This document shows, one piece after another, positions 6,463-16,394 of a stretch of DNA of 34,431 bases. The notes below the pieces were generated by a model. The model saw only the letters and a list, made by a program, of their open reading frames with translations. It searched no databases and was not told the origin of the DNA. Source of the DNA: an uncultured Opitutia bacterium (GTDB lineage: Bacteria; Verrucomicrobiota; Verrucomicrobiia; Opitutales; Opitutaceae); the NCBI GenBank assembly GCA_903940425.1, contig CAJAKX010000066.1, forward strand, positions 1 through 34,431, written 5' to 3'. The position numbers and the translations under genes were made by a program. How positions within the stretch are numbered: the stretch's first letter is position 1; the number at the start of each line of letters is the position of its first letter.

Positions 6463-9414
6463 ATGGCCATTACCGAAAAGCATCAGGAAGGTCATCCGCG
6501 GGCGGCGGGCGGGCGTTGGATCGAACGGCTGTTACTGGGAGCGGTCTTGGCGGCGGTCGCCTCGTTTTATGTCTGGACGGTATCGTCCAATGGCGAGCCC
6601 TGGAGTTTCGGCGGAAAGCAGCAGGATTATTACAACCGGCTTTTGCATGGTTTCATCAACGGGCACCTTTACATGAACATAAGGGTACCCGAGGCACTGT
6701 TGAAGCTGGATGATCCGTATGACCCGCAGAAGCGACCCCCGGGGGTGGGACTCCATGATGCCAGCTACTACCACGGGAGATATTACCTCTATTTCGGAGC
6801 GGCGCCGGTGGTGACCCTGATGCTGCCATTCGAGCTGCTGACCGGAATGGATCTGCCGGCGCGCGCCGCAAGCATCATCTTTGTCTATGCGGGATTTCTT
6901 GCCAGCGCGGGGGTTTGGTTGCTGATTCGCCGGCGCTATTTCCCGTCGGTTGGTGCATGGGTCAGCGTGCCTTGCTTGCTCACCTTGGGAATAGCGAGCT
7001 TGGGTCCGGTATTGCTTCGAAGATCGAGCTTTTGGGAGTTACCCATCGCCGGAGGCTATTGTTTCGCGATGATCACGCTGCTCTGTGTGTATCTCAGCCT
7101 TCATTCGGAGCGGCGCTCCGGATGGTGGTTCGCGGCAGCGGGCTTAAGCCTGGGATTGGCCGTGGGTTCGCGGCCGACCTATGTTTTCGCCACGGTATTA
7201 ATGGCGGTTCCGTTGGTCTGGCGCTGGTGGGAAGGACGCGTGGAGGGAAAATGGCGCTGGCTGCCGGGACTACCGTGGTGGCGTCTCGGGGTGGCGGGTG
7301 CGGCCCCCCTGGCTTTCATTGGCGGGTTGATTGGTCTCTACAATTATCTCCGGTTCGGCAACCCCTTGGAATTTGGCTTCAGCTATCAATTGACCGGCAA
7401 CATCGAGGCCAAGCTGCAGCATTTCCGGGCGAGTTTCGTACCGTTCAATTTCTACGTATACTTCCTCGCGCCGGCCCAGTGGAGCCGGTATTTCCCCTTT
7501 GTCCAGGTGATCAACGCGCCCACCCAGCCTCAAGGCTACTACGGCTGGGAATACACCTACGGGATTCTGGCGAACCTGCCGGTTGTCTGGCTGGCATTGG
7601 CTGCTCCCTTTGGGGCCCTCCGGCAGAGCGGGCGGGAGGGCGTCCGGCTGCTGGCCTGGATCGGATCAGCCTGCCTCTTGTCCGCGTCGATGACGGGGAT
7701 CCTCGTTTTTTTCAATTCCGCCGCCGCACGTTACATGATGGATTTTGTTCCTGCGATCGTGCTGCTCGGGTGTGTCGGAGTCGCCGTCTGTGCGACGGAA
7801 ATTCGCAGACTCCCATGGCCCTGGATGCGGGGTTTGGGCCGGCTGGTGTGCGGCGGGCTGCTGCTCTTCTCGGGGTTCTTCGCCCTGATGTTCAGCTTTC
7901 AACTTCATGAATTGCTGCGTCAGCTCAATCCCCAAGCCCACCGGCAGCTCGCGCGGTTTTTTAATTATCCATCGTACTGGATGGAGAAAATCACCGGCAC
8001 ACCGCACGGCCCCCTCGACATCAAGCTGCGGTTTCCCAAAGACCGTCTGGGCAAACTTCAGCCGCTGGTCGTGACCGGCCGGTCGTTCTATGCAGATCAT
8101 GTTTTCGTCTATTACTTTGATGATCGGCATGTGCAGATCGGTTTTGACCATACCAGCCGGGGCATGCAGCTCAGCTCGCCACTGTCCATCGACTATGACG
8201 CCGTGCATGATATGCGTGTCGACATGGGATCCCTCTATCCCCCGGAGGGGCATCCGTTTTTTTCCGGCATGACCGAGATGGAGATGAACATGTTGACGCG
8301 GTGGCTCCGCATCACCGTCGATGGAAAAATTATTATCGAAGGCCACCAGGAGTTCTATGATGCTTCGCCTGAAAGCATCTCCGTCGGCTACAATCCGACC
8401 TCGGATGCCTATGGCAGCCGTTTTACGGGAGAGATTCTGGAAATCCGACACCTCCCGATTCCCACGGTGGTGGAGCCACGGGGGGTATATGGAGGTTACC
8501 GGGTACATTTGAGTTTTCCCCCCAACGTGGCAAACCGCAGCGAACCCTTGGTCAGCGCGGGTGAGCGTGGTCGGGCCGATGTGTGCTATGTCAAGTATCT
8601 TGAGGGCAAGCAGCTGCAGTTTGGATGTGATCATTGGGGCGTTGGTGCCTCCGAAAGTGATATTTTGGAGGTCGACCGTTCGATCATGCATGACGTGGAG
8701 ATCAGGATGGGCGCATTGTTCCCTCCCAAGTGCACCGTGGTGCAGGCGGCCTTGCGCCGCTCCATTCAAATCAAGGTGGATGGAAGAATCGTATGGGCGC
8801 AGCCGGTCCCCTTTTATGAGGTTAATCCGGTGAGCATCAGTCTGGGGCGCAACACGGCGGGGTCTTCCATGTGCGAACCGGCTTTCACCGGGCGCATTTA
8901 CGAGATTGCGCGTTTTCTGGACGGCGAGGATGTGCCGGTACCGGCATATGGCGCGGTCCGAATGGAGGTCATGTTGCCCCGCGGCCGTCTTGGTCGCAGC
9001 GAACCTTTGCTCGTGGCAGGGGAGGCCGGACATGGCGACCTGCTTTCCATTCAGTATGTGGACGACGGCCACGTGCGTTTTGGTCTCGATCACTGGGGGA
9101 GCGATTATTTCCTGAGTGACCCTGTCGCGGTAGATTATGCGCTCCCCCAAGTGCTGGACCTCCGGCTGGGCTCGCTTGAACGGAATGCCGACCGGACACC
9201 CGGAACCACGATCAATTCCACCGTTGAAGTCGCCCTCAACGGGAATGTGGTCTGGTCGCGGCCGGTCCGATTGCATGCCTGCGCCATCGAATCAGTGGCG
9301 TTTGGGCACAATTCGATCGGTGGCAGCATGTGCGACGAATATTTCTCGGGTGACATTGTGAGCATCGATCGCCCCGGGCAGCGCCGGGCCGAGCCGCCAG
9401 CCACCATCCGATGA
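6463..9414 (+). CDS. Family A membrane protein A2: GT-C/PMT-like with three repeat modules
   Basis: The protein is about 983 aa from the ATG at 6463 (GAAGG just upstream; the track starts at TTG 6436). TM1 begins at residue ~25. The first loop has KQQDYYNRLLHGFINGH, followed by GRYYLYFGAAPVV, RFGNPLEFGFSYQL and RYMMDFVPA, the family A signatures. About eleven TM segments end near residue 490. Three ~155-residue modules follow from residue ~516, with the clearest HWG blocks in copies 2 and 3 (CDHWGVGASES, LDHWGSDYFLS). The gene follows GtrA by 33 bp, and its TGA overlaps the next ATG by 4 nt (ATGA). I read it as an inner-membrane protein with a large periplasmic C-terminal half. Glycosyl transfer is inferred from the fold pattern. 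Confidence 0.85.
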   Translation: MAITEKHQEGHPRAAGGRWIERLLLGAVLAAVASFYVWTVSSNGEPWSFGGKQQDYYNRLLHGFINGHLYMNIRVPEALLKLDDPYDPQKRPPGVGLHDASYYHGRYYLYFGAAPVVTLMLPFELLTGMDLPARAASIIFVYAGFLASAGVWLLIRRRYFPSVGAWVSVPCLLTLGIASLGPVLLRRSSFWELPIAGGYCFAMITLLCVYLSLHSERRSGWWFAAAGLSLGLAVGSRPTYVFATVLMAVPLVWRWWEGRVEGKWRWLPGLPWWRLGVAGAAPLAFIGGLIGLYNYLRFGNPLEFGFSYQLTGNIEAKLQHFRASFVPFNFYVYFLAPAQWSRYFPFVQVINAPTQPQGYYGWEYTYGILANLPVVWLALAAPFGALRQSGREGVRLLAWIGSACLLSASMTGILVFFNSAAARYMMDFVPAIVLLGCVGVAVCATEIRRLPWPWMRGLGRLVCGGLLLFSGFFALMFSFQLHELLRQLNPQAHRQLARFFNYPSYWMEKITGTPHGPLDIKLRFPKDRLGKLQPLVVTGRSFYADHVFVYYFDDRHVQIGFDHTSRGMQLSSPLSIDYDAVHDMRVDMGSLYPPEGHPFFSGMTEMEMNMLTRWLRITVDGKIIIEGHQEFYDASPESISVGYNPTSDAYGSRFTGEILEIRHLPIPTVVEPRGVYGGYRVHLSFPPNVANRSEPLVSAGERGRADVCYVKYLEGKQLQFGCDHWGVGASESDILEVDRSIMHDVEIRMGALFPPKCTVVQAALRRSIQIKVDGRIVWAQPVPFYEVNPVSISLGRNTAGSSMCEPAFTGRIYEIARFLDGEDVPVPAYGAVRMEVMLPRGRLGRSEPLLVAGEAGHGDLLSIQYVDDGHVRFGLDHWGSDYFLSDPVAVDYALPQVLDLRLGSLERNADRTPGTTINSTVEVALNGNVVWSRPVRLHACAIESVAFGHNSIGGSMCDEYFSGDIVSIDRPGQRRAEPPATIR
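8008..9411 (+). repeat. Three tandem A-modules encoded in A2
   Basis: Copies start at 8008 (GPLDIKLRFP), 8482 (GVYGGYRVHLSFP) and 8944 (AYGAVRMEVMLP). Each has the same strand-and-turn order as in A1. All three carry the EPL(V/L)-type or QPLVV block and end with a (Y/R/H)N...G...F.G motif. Confidence 0.82.
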
Positions 9415-12221
9415 TGGCTGCGTGCCGTTCCAATCTGGCGAAGTTAAGCGGACACGCCGCGCCATACGTGGGCGAGGTACTGCTGGCAGGGCTGGTGCTG
9501 TTCGCCGCCGATGCTTTCTTGCACCTGCGGCTCGCTGGCCCGCAGTTTCTAGCCTGTCTCGCCCCTTGGCCGGTTTGTCTTCTGGCCGGGCGCCTGCTGC
9601 GCAGGCGAAAAGTGCGCGGGTGGCCGGTGCATTTGCTCGACCTGGTTCTGCCGGGTCCGTTGTTGAACGAATTGGCGATCCGTTCCGGATGCCAATGGTC
9701 GCTGGCCCAAATGGTGTATGTGGTGATCGTCGTGGCGATGCTGGTGCTCGTCTGGCGCCGGTGGCTCGCCGGAGTGGGCCTCCATGGTGTCCGACCGGGG
9801 GAGGAGGCGCTGCGGTTGCTGCTGGCTGGCGGTGCGGCCGTGTGGGTGACGCTGCCGTTCTTCACCGATCGATTTCTCGGCGGCACCGACGCACGCTGGT
9901 ATGCCTATATGTTCAAGGATTTCCTGGACCAGTGGCGGGCGGGCATCTTTCCGGTATTTGTGGGACAGGGTGAGTTCGCCTTCAATGGCGGGGTGCATCC
10001 CTTCCGCTCGGCCCCCTTCCATTTCTATCTTGGTTGGTTGTGGGATATCTTCACCACGGGAGCCCTGTCGTCCGTGGCGCTCCAGCATCTGACCGTCATC
10101 ACCAGCGCCCTGGGTGGCGCGGTCGGCTTCTATTATGCGCTGACCCAATTAACCCCCGACCGCCGTTGGTCGGCGGCTGCGGTGGCGGTCATTTACGTGA
10201 CCTGCCCCGGCCTGCTCCTGCCGCTGTACAGCGCGGACATGTATATGACCTATATGGCAGTCGGTGTGATGCCGCTCGTAATTTATGGCAATGGGCGTCT
10301 TTTGTCGGGTGATGGCTGCGTCGGTTATCCCGCGTTGGCAGCCGGGCTGGCGCTCCTCTGGACCTGCCATCCACCCGTGGCATTGTTGACCACGCTCGCG
10401 ACCGTCGTGGCCCAAGGGGGCAGATTCCTGTTCGCAACGCAGTCGCGCAAAGCTTGGCGGGCTGCGGCGGGCGGAGCGGTGCTCTTTGCCCTGCTTGCGG
10501 CCTACTATTTCTATTCAATGTCCGAACTGCCTCCATCGGCGGGCACGCCAGCGCGCGGCAGCTTGATTCAGATGGCCGGCTTGGGATTATGGCTGTGGGG
10601 TGTGACCCGCGGCCTGGTCTGGAGGCGGTGGGCGGCGGCTTGGCTGTTGCTGCCAGGGGGCGGGTTGCTCTACGTAACGCAACCGGCCTGGTTCTGGTGC
10701 GGTCTGCTGCAGGCTTTGCTGGCTGCAATCGTGGCGTGGCAGGTACACCGGCGGGGATGGTTTGATCTCCGGCGCTGGTCCGGGGCGGTGGTGATTGCGA
10801 CAGGCTTGCTAGCCACCCTGCTGATTCCGCTGGTTTGGGGCGATCAGGGGGCTGGCCGAAACATGACAACCCTCGCCGGGCTGGCGCAAAATGCCGCGGT
10901 ATTTGGAAATTACCTTCGTCCGCTTTCGCCGGGCGTGATGAGACCGGGAGACTGCCAGCCCGGTTTGGGCATCTGGATGCTGCTCGTGGTGGGGGCGGTG
11001 GCGGCGCTGGCAGGGCGTTCGCTCGCCGCACGATTACTGTGGTTTCCCGCCGCGTTGCTGGCGCTGGCAGTGTTTCGTGTGCCGGGGCTGAGCGATTTCT
11101 TCGTGGCGTATTTCCCGCGGCGTCTCGCGGAAATTGCCGGTCTTCCGTTGGACCTGCGGTTGATGCCCGTGGTGGCGACATTTGCCTGCGTGGCAGGGCA
11201 CATTGGCCTGTCCTGTCTGCCAGGAGAACGGGCATGGTCGCAGCGGGCGATTTTGGCCGTCGTCGGCCTGCTGGCAGTCTGGGGCGTGTGGGAGGCGCGC
11301 AAATTCGTCTCCCGAGGGTGGGCGATCACCGCTTCACGCACCCAAACAGCCATGTTTTTCCGCGCCGAAAATGCGGTGCTCGACCGGTATGCTTACGATT
11401 TGCTGACGATTCCCGCCTATTTTTCCAACGGCAAGACTGATGGTCGGTTGGAGAATCGCCTTTTGGATGCGAAGCGAGGACTTCTGGTTGGACCCGATAC
11501 CATCGCCCGGCGAATGGAACAGGCGGGCGCGGAAACGCTCCTGTTAACCACCCGAATCGATCCGACCGCTTATGCCTGGCTGAACATCGAGCCGGCGCTG
11601 ATCATCCAGCCTGGGGAACACCGTTTGCTGCGATTTGAATTCCCGGATAAGATTTACCACGGCTATTTGATCCTGAAAAGTGAGCACGGTTATCGGGATT
11701 ATATCTTTCCTGACTCCGGCAACACCCAGGCCTTCGGCGTCGGGCCGGGCTGTTCCAAGGTTCTTTCGCTATGGAATTCCGGCGAGACAGCGGAAACGGT
11801 AAATCTGATGTTCCAGCGTATCGGGACGTTTGGACCGGATTCCGAATTTGGCGATTTTGGGCGGGTAACACTCTCGCATTATGATCCGAAGCGCTCACCG
11901 GTCCGGATTGTTTCGTGGATACCCTACCGTGCCGAAGTGGAGATAGAGAAGCCGGGCTTCCTCGAGACTCCGCGGGTCCTCTTGCCGGGTTACGTGGCCA
12001 CGGTGGACGGTCGGCCGGCCAAGGTGCAGGATTCGCCACAGCATTTGGCCATGGTCCCGCTCACCAGCGGACGGCACATTGTCGAATTGCACTTCGTCGG
12101 CTCCACCAGACTTTGGACAGCCTGGTGGCTGAGTACCCTCACATGGGCCGGTCTCCTTGGCTGGTCGGCACTGAGCAAGTTTCAAATTCCGCAGCTATGG
12201 CAGAGGCAACCGGAAAACTGA
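9411..12221 (+). CDS. Family B polytopic membrane protein B1 (YfhO / PTPS-related type)
   Basis: The protein has 936 aa with many hydrophobic segments. After a ~125-residue N-terminal membrane region comes the family core: LGGTDARWYAYMFKDFLDQ, then AGIFPVFVGQ, NGGVHPFRSAPFHFYLG. This resembles '6-pyruvoyl-tetrahydropterin synthase-related' and YfhO-type membrane proteins, which look like GT-C enzymes. A soluble region (~650-900) contains AFGVGPG...LSLWNSGE and then ETPRVLLPGYVATVDGRPAK...GRHIVELHF, the YfhO-like C-terminal sandwich, and a final TM. B2 and B3 align along the core and tail. The start overlaps the A2 stop by 4 nt and the 3' end overlaps A3 by 25 nt, so the three are probably co-translated. 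It lacks A-modules. Confidence 0.82.
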   Translation: MMAACRSNLAKLSGHAAPYVGEVLLAGLVLFAADAFLHLRLAGPQFLACLAPWPVCLLAGRLLRRRKVRGWPVHLLDLVLPGPLLNELAIRSGCQWSLAQMVYVVIVVAMLVLVWRRWLAGVGLHGVRPGEEALRLLLAGGAAVWVTLPFFTDRFLGGTDARWYAYMFKDFLDQWRAGIFPVFVGQGEFAFNGGVHPFRSAPFHFYLGWLWDIFTTGALSSVALQHLTVITSALGGAVGFYYALTQLTPDRRWSAAAVAVIYVTCPGLLLPLYSADMYMTYMAVGVMPLVIYGNGRLLSGDGCVGYPALAAGLALLWTCHPPVALLTTLATVVAQGGRFLFATQSRKAWRAAAGGAVLFALLAAYYFYSMSELPPSAGTPARGSLIQMAGLGLWLWGVTRGLVWRRWAAAWLLLPGGGLLYVTQPAWFWCGLLQALLAAIVAWQVHRRGWFDLRRWSGAVVIATGLLATLLIPLVWGDQGAGRNMTTLAGLAQNAAVFGNYLRPLSPGVMRPGDCQPGLGIWMLLVVGAVAALAGRSLAARLLWFPAALLALAVFRVPGLSDFFVAYFPRRLAEIAGLPLDLRLMPVVATFACVAGHIGLSCLPGERAWSQRAILAVVGLLAVWGVWEARKFVSRGWAITASRTQTAMFFRAENAVLDRYAYDLLTIPAYFSNGKTDGRLENRLLDAKRGLLVGPDTIARRMEQAGAETLLLTTRIDPTAYAWLNIEPALIIQPGEHRLLRFEFPDKIYHGYLILKSEHGYRDYIFPDSGNTQAFGVGPGCSKVLSLWNSGETAETVNLMFQRIGTFGPDSEFGDFGRVTLSHYDPKRSPVRIVSWIPYRAEVEIEKPGFLETPRVLLPGYVATVDGRPAKVQDSPQHLAMVPLTSGRHIVELHFVGSTRLWTAWWLSTLTWAGLLGWSALSKFQIPQLWQRQPEN

Positions 12222-15097
12222 TTGGGCCGGCGGGTCGCGGCCGGCGCTCAGCGCGATATCTTGAAGGAGGCCTGACGCTGGTGATCGCCGCTGCCGTGGT
12301 GGTTTTCTACGTATGGACGGTACGGTCAAACGGGGGTGATTTCTCGTTCAGCGGGAAAAAGCAGGACTACTACAATCTGCTGGCAGACGGATTTCTTGAC
12401 GGACACCTCTACATGAAGGTGGGAGGGGCACCCGGGGCGACCGACTCGAATCAGCTCCCGCCAGGGGCGCCGTTCCTGCTCGATGCGTCGTATTACCACG
12501 GAAACTACTACCTTTATTTCGGCGTCACGCCGGCAGTAACGGTGTTTTTGCCCTATGCCTGGCTGACGGGGCAGGACTTGCCCCAAGCATATGTGGCCGT
12601 GTTGTTCGCCGCCATGGGTTTTGCGCTGAGCTTGGCATGGCTGCGGGTGATCCGGCAGGGGTTTTTTCAGCAGGCGGGCATGGGAATCTGGCTCATCTTG
12701 GTCGCCGCACTTGGGCTTTGCAGCGTGGCACCGGCGGCATTGCGACGGCCGTTGTTTTACGAAGTGGCCATCATGTCGGGCTATGCATGGGGATCCGCTT
12801 GTCTTTTGTTCGCAACGCTCGCAGTGCTGTGGCGCGAGCGGGCGGGAAGATGGCTGGTGGCGGCGGGTTTGTCTGCCGGGCTGGCGGTTGGTTCGCGGGC
12901 GAATCTGCTGCCAGGGACGCTGGTGATCCTGCCACTGGCCGTGGCTTGGATCCTATGGCGCGATCGCCGTGGGACGCGTGGTGCACAATGGCGCCGCGCG
13001 GCACGGTTGGTGATGGCGGGGGGATTGCCGATGGCCTGCTGTCTGACAGCCCTGCTCTGGTACAACCATGCCCGCTTTGGGAACGTATTTGAGTTCGGCC
13101 ACCGCTATCAACTCGGTTCAAATCCTGCCGGATTTCCATCCTCTCCGGCGTTTTTCTGGAACAATCTTAAGATTTATTACCTGACCCCTCCCGACACCGG
13201 TTGGTATTTTCCGTTTTTTTCGCCGGGGCCGGAGGGTTCACCGCCGGCTGGGTATTGGGGTGTCGAGCAGGCCCACGGCCAGTTTTTCCACCTGCCCTTC
13301 ATCATCGCCTTGCTGGCGGCTGGGGCGGTCAGCATACGGCGACGGCGTGCGCTGCCGACGGGGCTGGGCATGGCGGTCATGATGACCACAGTGTGGTTTG
13401 CGGTTAACTTCGCGATCGTGGCTTCATTCGGGGTGCGCACCAACCGTTACATGCTTGATTTTCATCCGGCGCTCCTCGCCTTGACGGGGATGATGCTCCT
13501 GGCGGGTGCGCAGGCGGCCGCCGCGGGCTGGCGCTGGCTGGCGCGCGGCGGGGCGGCGTGGCTCGGTGTGATTTGCGCCTACAACGTATTCATCAGCCTC
13601 CAGGTGCACGCCTTTTTCCAGGAGAACAACCCCGCGGCTTACGCAGCTCTCGGCCGGATCTGCGACCGGCTCGGGTGGCCGCTGCAACGTATGTCCGGGT
13701 CGAAGCCCGGCCCGATTGAGCTTGAGGTAACCTTTCCCGACGGCCACCCGGGCCGGTTCGAACCCTTGGTGGTCGCTGGGACTGCCGACTATTCGGATGT
13801 GGTATTGGTCGAATACACCCGTCCTGGCTTTGCCAGGCTCGTACTTGATCATCAACCCTACGGCCGCATGAGCGGCGGGGAATTCGCCTTGGAGCCCGGC
13901 CGCATCCGGCGGCTCAGCGTTCATCTGGGAACGCTGCTTCCGCCGGCGTGGCATCCTTGGTGGGGAACGCTGGATGAGGCGCGGGCCCAGCGATTACGAA
14001 ATCGGGTGCGCGTGGCGCTGGACGGTCGCGACCTGCTGGCCCTCGATGCACCTTGTTTCGAGGCTTCCCCGAATCAGGTCAGGCTGGGCAAGCGGGAAAG
14101 GTCATTGCCAGGGGAGGACGATTTCTCAGGGCGGGTGCAATTGGCCGGGCTGCTCGGACCTGATCTTGCATGGCTTGACCAACTAGCCGGCCAGTGCGGT
14201 CCCGTACGGTTGCGGGTGGAACTGCCCCGTGATCGTTACGGCGAAGTGGAGCCACTCTTGGTTTTTCAATACGGCAACCAGTATGACGCTCTGCTCGTGA
14301 CTTATCTCGATGAGTCCACCATCCAGCTGAGTTTTCAACACGTCAGGGGTCTCATCGTGCGATCCGAGCCGATCCGCGTTGATTACACCCGGCCGCATGA
14401 GCTCGAAGTGTCCCTGGAGGCTTTGCGGTGCCGACCGCGGTCCAGCCCGGTGCCGCATCAGACGCTGCGAGTCTTGCTGGACGGCAGAACCGTCCTATTC
14501 GCCACGGTCAACTGGCACGACGTGGCATCCTTCCAAATCTATGCCGCTTGCTCGCCCATACCTTTCTCAGTCTGCCGGCGTTTATTTGGTGGACAAGTGC
14601 TGGCGGTGTCCCGCCGGATGCGCGTGGATCACGGATATGATGAGCCCTTCAAGGAATTGCCGGGACCGCTCTGCTTGCATCTGCGGCTGCCACTCAGGCG
14701 AACCGGGATTGCGGAACCTCTGGTCACCACCGGTGTAACCGGGCGCGGCGACGGTCTCTATGTGCGTTACGTCAGCGAGACGGCCGTGGTTGTCGGCTTT
14801 GATCACTGGGGCTTTGGCAACGTCGAGTCCGTGCCTATTCCAGTCAACTACGATGCCGAGCAAACGTTCTGGATATCGTTCGGCGGATTGCTTCCAGCCG
14901 GTCACCCGGAGGCAGAGCGAGTCCTGATCAAGCTCAACGGCACCGTGGTGTTGAATCAACCGTTTGGTTTCAACCTGACGGCGCCCGAACAGATCGTGAT
15001 TGGCGAAAACCCGATCGGGCTCTCGACAGCACAAACGGTCTTTACGGGGGATGTTTTTTCGGTGGAGGCCGGAGTGCCTGACGTCAGTCCGCGTTGA
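12197..15097 (+). CDS. Family A membrane protein A3: GT-C/PMT-like with three repeat modules
   Basis: The protein is about 966 aa. The track ORF starts at 11915 deep inside B1. The real start is the ATG at 12197 (MAEATGKLIG), 25 nt before the B1 stop, which puts TM1 at residue ~26 as in A2. Family A signatures: KKQDYYNLLADGFLDGH, GNYYLYFGVTPAV, RFGNVFEFGHRYQL, RYMLDFHPA. Three C-terminal modules begin at about residues 505, 668 and 823. Copies 1 and 2 have diverged (no HWG block), while copy 3 keeps GFDHWGFGN and IGENPIGLS. A2 and A3 flank B1 in one coupled operon, which suggests that A and B proteins work together or form a complex. Specificity is unknown. Confidence 0.85.
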   Translation: MAEATGKLIGPAGRGRRSARYLEGGLTLVIAAAVVVFYVWTVRSNGGDFSFSGKKQDYYNLLADGFLDGHLYMKVGGAPGATDSNQLPPGAPFLLDASYYHGNYYLYFGVTPAVTVFLPYAWLTGQDLPQAYVAVLFAAMGFALSLAWLRVIRQGFFQQAGMGIWLILVAALGLCSVAPAALRRPLFYEVAIMSGYAWGSACLLFATLAVLWRERAGRWLVAAGLSAGLAVGSRANLLPGTLVILPLAVAWILWRDRRGTRGAQWRRAARLVMAGGLPMACCLTALLWYNHARFGNVFEFGHRYQLGSNPAGFPSSPAFFWNNLKIYYLTPPDTGWYFPFFSPGPEGSPPAGYWGVEQAHGQFFHLPFIIALLAAGAVSIRRRRALPTGLGMAVMMTTVWFAVNFAIVASFGVRTNRYMLDFHPALLALTGMMLLAGAQAAAAGWRWLARGGAAWLGVICAYNVFISLQVHAFFQENNPAAYAALGRICDRLGWPLQRMSGSKPGPIELEVTFPDGHPGRFEPLVVAGTADYSDVVLVEYTRPGFARLVLDHQPYGRMSGGEFALEPGRIRRLSVHLGTLLPPAWHPWWGTLDEARAQRLRNRVRVALDGRDLLALDAPCFEASPNQVRLGKRERSLPGEDDFSGRVQLAGLLGPDLAWLDQLAGQCGPVRLRVELPRDRYGEVEPLLVFQYGNQYDALLVTYLDESTIQLSFQHVRGLIVRSEPIRVDYTRPHELEVSLEALRCRPRSSPVPHQTLRVLLDGRTVLFATVNWHDVASFQIYAACSPIPFSVCRRLFGGQVLAVSRRMRVDHGYDEPFKELPGPLCLHLRLPLRRTGIAEPLVTTGVTGRGDGLYVRYVSETAVVVGFDHWGFGNVESVPIPVNYDAEQTFWISFGGLLPAGHPEAERVLIKLNGTVVLNQPFGFNLTAPEQIVIGENPIGLSTAQTVFTGDVFSVEAGVPDVSPR
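13709..15094 (+). repeat. Three tandem A-modules encoded in A3
   Basis: Copies start at 13709 (GPIELEVTFP), 14198 (GPVRLRVELP) and 14663 (GPLCLHLRLP). Copies 1 and 2 are more degenerate, with the central DHWG block replaced by LDHQPYG and FQHVRG. Copy 3 is close to the consensus. Confidence 0.8.
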
Positions 15098-15227
15098 GCA
15101 TGCCTTTGGTCGCAGCTGCATGCTTGCGTGCAAGGGGTGTCTTTCGTGGACGCAGGTGCTCTTGCCGGGACGGTGAGAGGGCGGAGATCCGGCGCCGGCC
15201 TATGCAGACCCCGGGCGCAGGGCGGGG

Positions 15228-16337
15228 CTACCAGTGCTTGAATTCGCGGATGGAACGGGCCACGTGCTCGATTTGAGCATCGGTCAGCTCCGGGTAGATG
15301 GGCAGGCTGAGGCATTCCCGTGCGGCGCGCTCGGCGACGGGGAAATCACCCGGCTGGTATCCCAGATGGCTGAAGCATTTCTGCAGATGCAGCGGCAGGG
15401 GATAATGAATGGCGCTGCCGATACCCCAGGTTTCCAAGTGTGCTTTCAAACGATCGCGGCTGGGATGTCGCACGGTGTAGAGGTGGTAGACGCTTTCCGC
15501 ATAGCCGGCGTCGCGGGGCAGGATGAGCGGGGTGTCTTGGAGCAGTGCGTGGTAACGCTGCGCGATGTGCCGCCGGGCGATGTTCCCAGCGGCCAGGCGG
15601 GTGAGCTTCACGCGCAGGACCGCGCCTTGGATGCCCTCCATGCGGTAGTTGTATCCAACCTCGTCGTGCAGGTAGCGCGCGCTTGAACCGTGTTCGCGGA
15701 GGGCGCGGGCGCGGGCGGCGAGATCGGCCCGGTTGGTCACGAGGGCGCCTGCCTCGCCGCAGGCGCCAAGATTCTTGGTCGGGTAGAAACTGAAGGCGGA
15801 CATTTCGCCCATGGTCCCCACGGTTTTGCCCCGGTAACGAGCCCCGTGTGCCTGGGCGGCATCCTCGACCAGCGGCAGATGGTGACGGCGGGCAACCTCG
15901 AGCAGGGGGTCGAGGTCGCAGGGCTGGCCGTAGAGATGCACGGGCAGGATCGCCTTGGTCCGGGCGGTGATCGCTTTCTCCACCAGACGCGGATCAAGAT
16001 TGAAAGTCGCCTCCTCGACGTCCACGAAGACCGGCCGCGCTCCGGTGTAGACGATGGCCCAGCTTGTGGCGATGAAGGTGTAGGGGGTGGTGATGACTTC
16101 GTCGCCCGGTCCGATGTTGAGCAGCCGCATGGCGACATGCAGGGCGGAAGTGCCGCTGTTGAACCCGATGCAGTGGGCGGCCGAGCAAAACGCCGCGAAT
16201 TCCCTTTCAAACTGCTGGACTTCGGGTCCGAGGCAGAACGCGCCCGTGTCGAGACTGCGGGCGATGGCGGCATCCAGTTCAGGCCGAAGCGCATGGATCT
16301 GCGCGGGCAGGTCAAGATACGGGACTTTCATTCGCAT
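15228..16337 (-). CDS. DegT/DnrJ/EryC1-family PLP-dependent sugar aminotransferase
   Basis: The protein has 369 aa, the usual length. The N-terminal VPYLDLPAQ, the phosphate-binding NSGTSALHVAM, the PLP aspartate in VEDAAQAHGA (D159) and the Schiff-base lysine in FYPTKNLGACGEAG (K188) are all present. The family transfers an amino group from glutamate to a 3- or 4-keto nucleotide sugar. The sequence is of the FdtB/QdtB-like 3-amino type by general resemblance, but the position aminated cannot be fixed by eye. It is the last gene of a minus-strand group, 57 bp after the SDR. It converges with A3; the 130 bp between them has no clear terminator. Confidence 0.93.
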   Translation of the reverse strand: MRMKVPYLDLPAQIHALRPELDAAIARSLDTGAFCLGPEVQQFEREFAAFCSAAHCIGFNSGTSALHVAMRLLNIGPGDEVITTPYTFIATSWAIVYTGARPVFVDVEEATFNLDPRLVEKAITARTKAILPVHLYGQPCDLDPLLEVARRHHLPLVEDAAQAHGARYRGKTVGTMGEMSAFSFYPTKNLGACGEAGALVTNRADLAARARALREHGSSARYLHDEVGYNYRMEGIQGAVLRVKLTRLAAGNIARRHIAQRYHALLQDTPLILPRDAGYAESVYHLYTVRHPSRDRLKAHLETWGIGSAIHYPLPLHLQKCFSHLGYQPGDFPVAERAARECLSLPIYPELTDAQIEHVARSIREFKHW

Positions 16338-16394
16338 CCAACAAACGGGCCTTGGGCGGCGGAGGAAAGCCGATTATGCACGGGGACGGTCCTT

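Noticed and set aside
7666-9276. 536-aa minus-strand ORF
   Set aside because: It is antisense to A2, including its repeat modules. It is His/Arg/Asp-rich with no family signature.
15098-15227. CTTGCGTGCAAG inverted repeat as a terminator between A3 and the aminotransferase
   Set aside because: The stem is short, the loop is only two bases and there is no T-run.
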